This document shows positions 6,313 to 6,843 of a stretch of DNA of 6,843 nt, piece after piece (the stretch's first letter is position 1; every line of letters starts with the position of its first letter). The notes under the pieces are model-generated. The model was given only the letters and a program-made list of their open reading frames with translations, ran no database searches and was not told the DNA's origin. The stretch lies in contig JABXJU010000222.1 of NCBI GenBank assembly GCA_013375405.1, forward strand, positions 1 through 6,843, in the 5' to 3' direction. The stretch is from Candidatus Helarchaeota archaeon (GTDB lineage: Archaea; Asgardarchaeota; Lokiarchaeia; Helarchaeales; HEL-GB-A). The position numbers were made by a program, and so were the translations under genes.

Positions 6313-6574
6313 TCATTCCGGTCGGTTGGGCTCTTGGTCCTCCAGGAACCGGATCTCGACGTCGAAGGGCCTCCTCTCCAACTCCTCGGCCAGCTCCCTT
6401 CCCATCGCGGCGAAGATAGCCTCCAGGGATCAGTTCTTCCCCCTGGGAGAGAGTGAAGCAGTCGGGCAGGGAGATTTCCCTCTCGCACATAAAGTCGGCG
6501 GCGGCCATCGATATGGCCCCGGCGAAAAGCTCGGCACCCCCAAGAGGCGCGCGCTTGACTTGTGATAATGCCAA
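6313..6574 (-). pseudogene. Frameshifted minus-strand gene, unknown product
   Basis: Reading leftwards from about 6574, one frame gives GAELFAGAISMAAADFM then CEREISLPDCFTLSQGEELI, with mostly G or C at third codon positions. At 6418-6427 (agcctccagg on the plus strand) the coding pattern shifts by one base and continues as AIFAAMGRELAEELERRPFD, ending at TGA 6315-6313 after LEDQEPNRPE. Removing one base there would join the halves as ELIPGAIFAAMG. The merged product would be about 85 residues, predominantly helical. No ATG is present at the 5' end (only TTG 6574 or an internal ATG), so the gene may also be truncated there. I do not recognise the family. The use of ATA and AGG codons despite high GC is more archaeal than bacterial. 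Confidence 0.45.
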
Positions 6575-6576
6575 AA

Positions 6577-6586
6577 AAAGGCCTTT
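6577..6586. repeat. Ten-base palindrome in the divergent intergenic region
   Basis: The palindrome aaaggccttt lies between the minus-strand remnant and the glycosidase gene, about 50 bases before the latter's ATG. It could be an operator half-site or chance. No well-formed promoter for the glycosidase gene was identified in the AT-rich 6587-6635 stretch. Confidence 0.2.
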
Positions 6587-6635
6587 ATCCGTTGATGCAA
6601 AGTTTGAATTAAATCATTGTTTAAGATAAGTAGAG

Positions 6636-6843
6636 ATGAAGCTTGAATACAGTTTTCAGCGTGAAACGATTGATCTCTCGGGCTTCTGGCATTTCAGGAT
6701 AGATCCGGAGAAAAAAGGCGAGAGCGAAAGATGGTACGAGGAACCACAAGTCTCGGAATGGGACGAGCTGTATGCTCCAGCATCTTGGAATGAGCAGGAT
6801 TCCCGGTATACATGGTACATGGGTACGGCTTGGTATACCCGAG
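6636..6843 (+). CDS. Glycoside hydrolase family 2 protein, beta-glucuronidase-like, N-terminal part
   Basis: The frame starts at ATG 6636 and runs off the right edge, giving 69 residues. It matches the N-terminal sugar-binding (jelly-roll) domain of family 2 glycosidases: a hydrophobic LSGFWHFRIDPEKKGESERW (14-33), then the APASWNE block (47-53) and YMGTAWYTR (61-69). These correspond to the L-x-G-x-W-x-F, P-x-S-[WF]-N and G-x-x-W-Y-x-R features of beta-glucuronidases. There is no signal peptide, so the enzyme is probably cytosolic. The catalytic domain lies outside the window, so specificity (glucuronide, galactoside or mannoside) cannot be told. GAG codons and moderate GC set it apart from the AT-rich cluster; it is probably host flanking DNA and not part of the cluster. 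Confidence 0.8.
   Translation, partial: MKLEYSFQRETIDLSGFWHFRIDPEKKGESERWYEEPQVSEWDELYAPASWNEQDSRYTWYMGTAWYTR

Overview
The window holds a four-gene, strongly AT-rich plus-strand cluster (729-5620) set between flanks of different composition. The most GC-rich flank is about 6050-6560. Three things lean towards an archaeal host, none decisive. GC-rich flanking reading frames use AGG and ATA codons freely. The first cluster gene has no ribosome-binding site and a TATA-like element about 26 bases before its ATG, as expected for a leaderless archaeal mRNA. The internal genes do have Shine-Dalgarno sequences. No rRNA, tRNA, CRISPR array or complete insertion sequence was seen.

Layout: 2-142 is the C-terminal end of an unrecognised gene. 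143-728 is gene-free and holds two imperfect hairpins and the putative promoter. 729-1826 encodes a phosphoribosyltransferase-like protein (PRTase-CE type) interrupted by one in-frame TAG at codon 110. 1833-2723 encodes an unrecognised 296-residue protein. 2724-4931 encodes a 735-residue fusion of a PfkB sugar kinase with a GlmS-like double SIS (sugar isomerase) region. 4964-5620 encodes a HAD-superfamily hydrolase. 5621-6635 holds no intact gene: it has remnants of coding sequence on both strands, two of which show a one-base shift of reading frame. 6636 to the end is the start of a glycoside hydrolase family 2 (beta-glucuronidase-like) gene.

The cluster reads as one transcription unit: gaps are 6, 0 and 32 bases, all on one strand. 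Kinase, SIS isomerase and HAD phosphatase are the same three enzyme classes used to build heptose-phosphate intermediates (GmhA SIS, HldE PfkB kinase, GmhB HAD). Here they are combined with a PRPP-loop protein and an unknown protein, and no nucleotidyltransferase was recognised. My inference is a phosphosugar or nucleotide-sugar pathway, possibly making a signal or defence metabolite; PRTase-CE proteins have, as I recall, been placed in prokaryotic conflict systems by comparative genomics. The sequence alone does not prove defence. The in-frame TAG is the main puzzle: it is a nonsense mutation, an error, or a decoded amber codon such as pyrrolysine.
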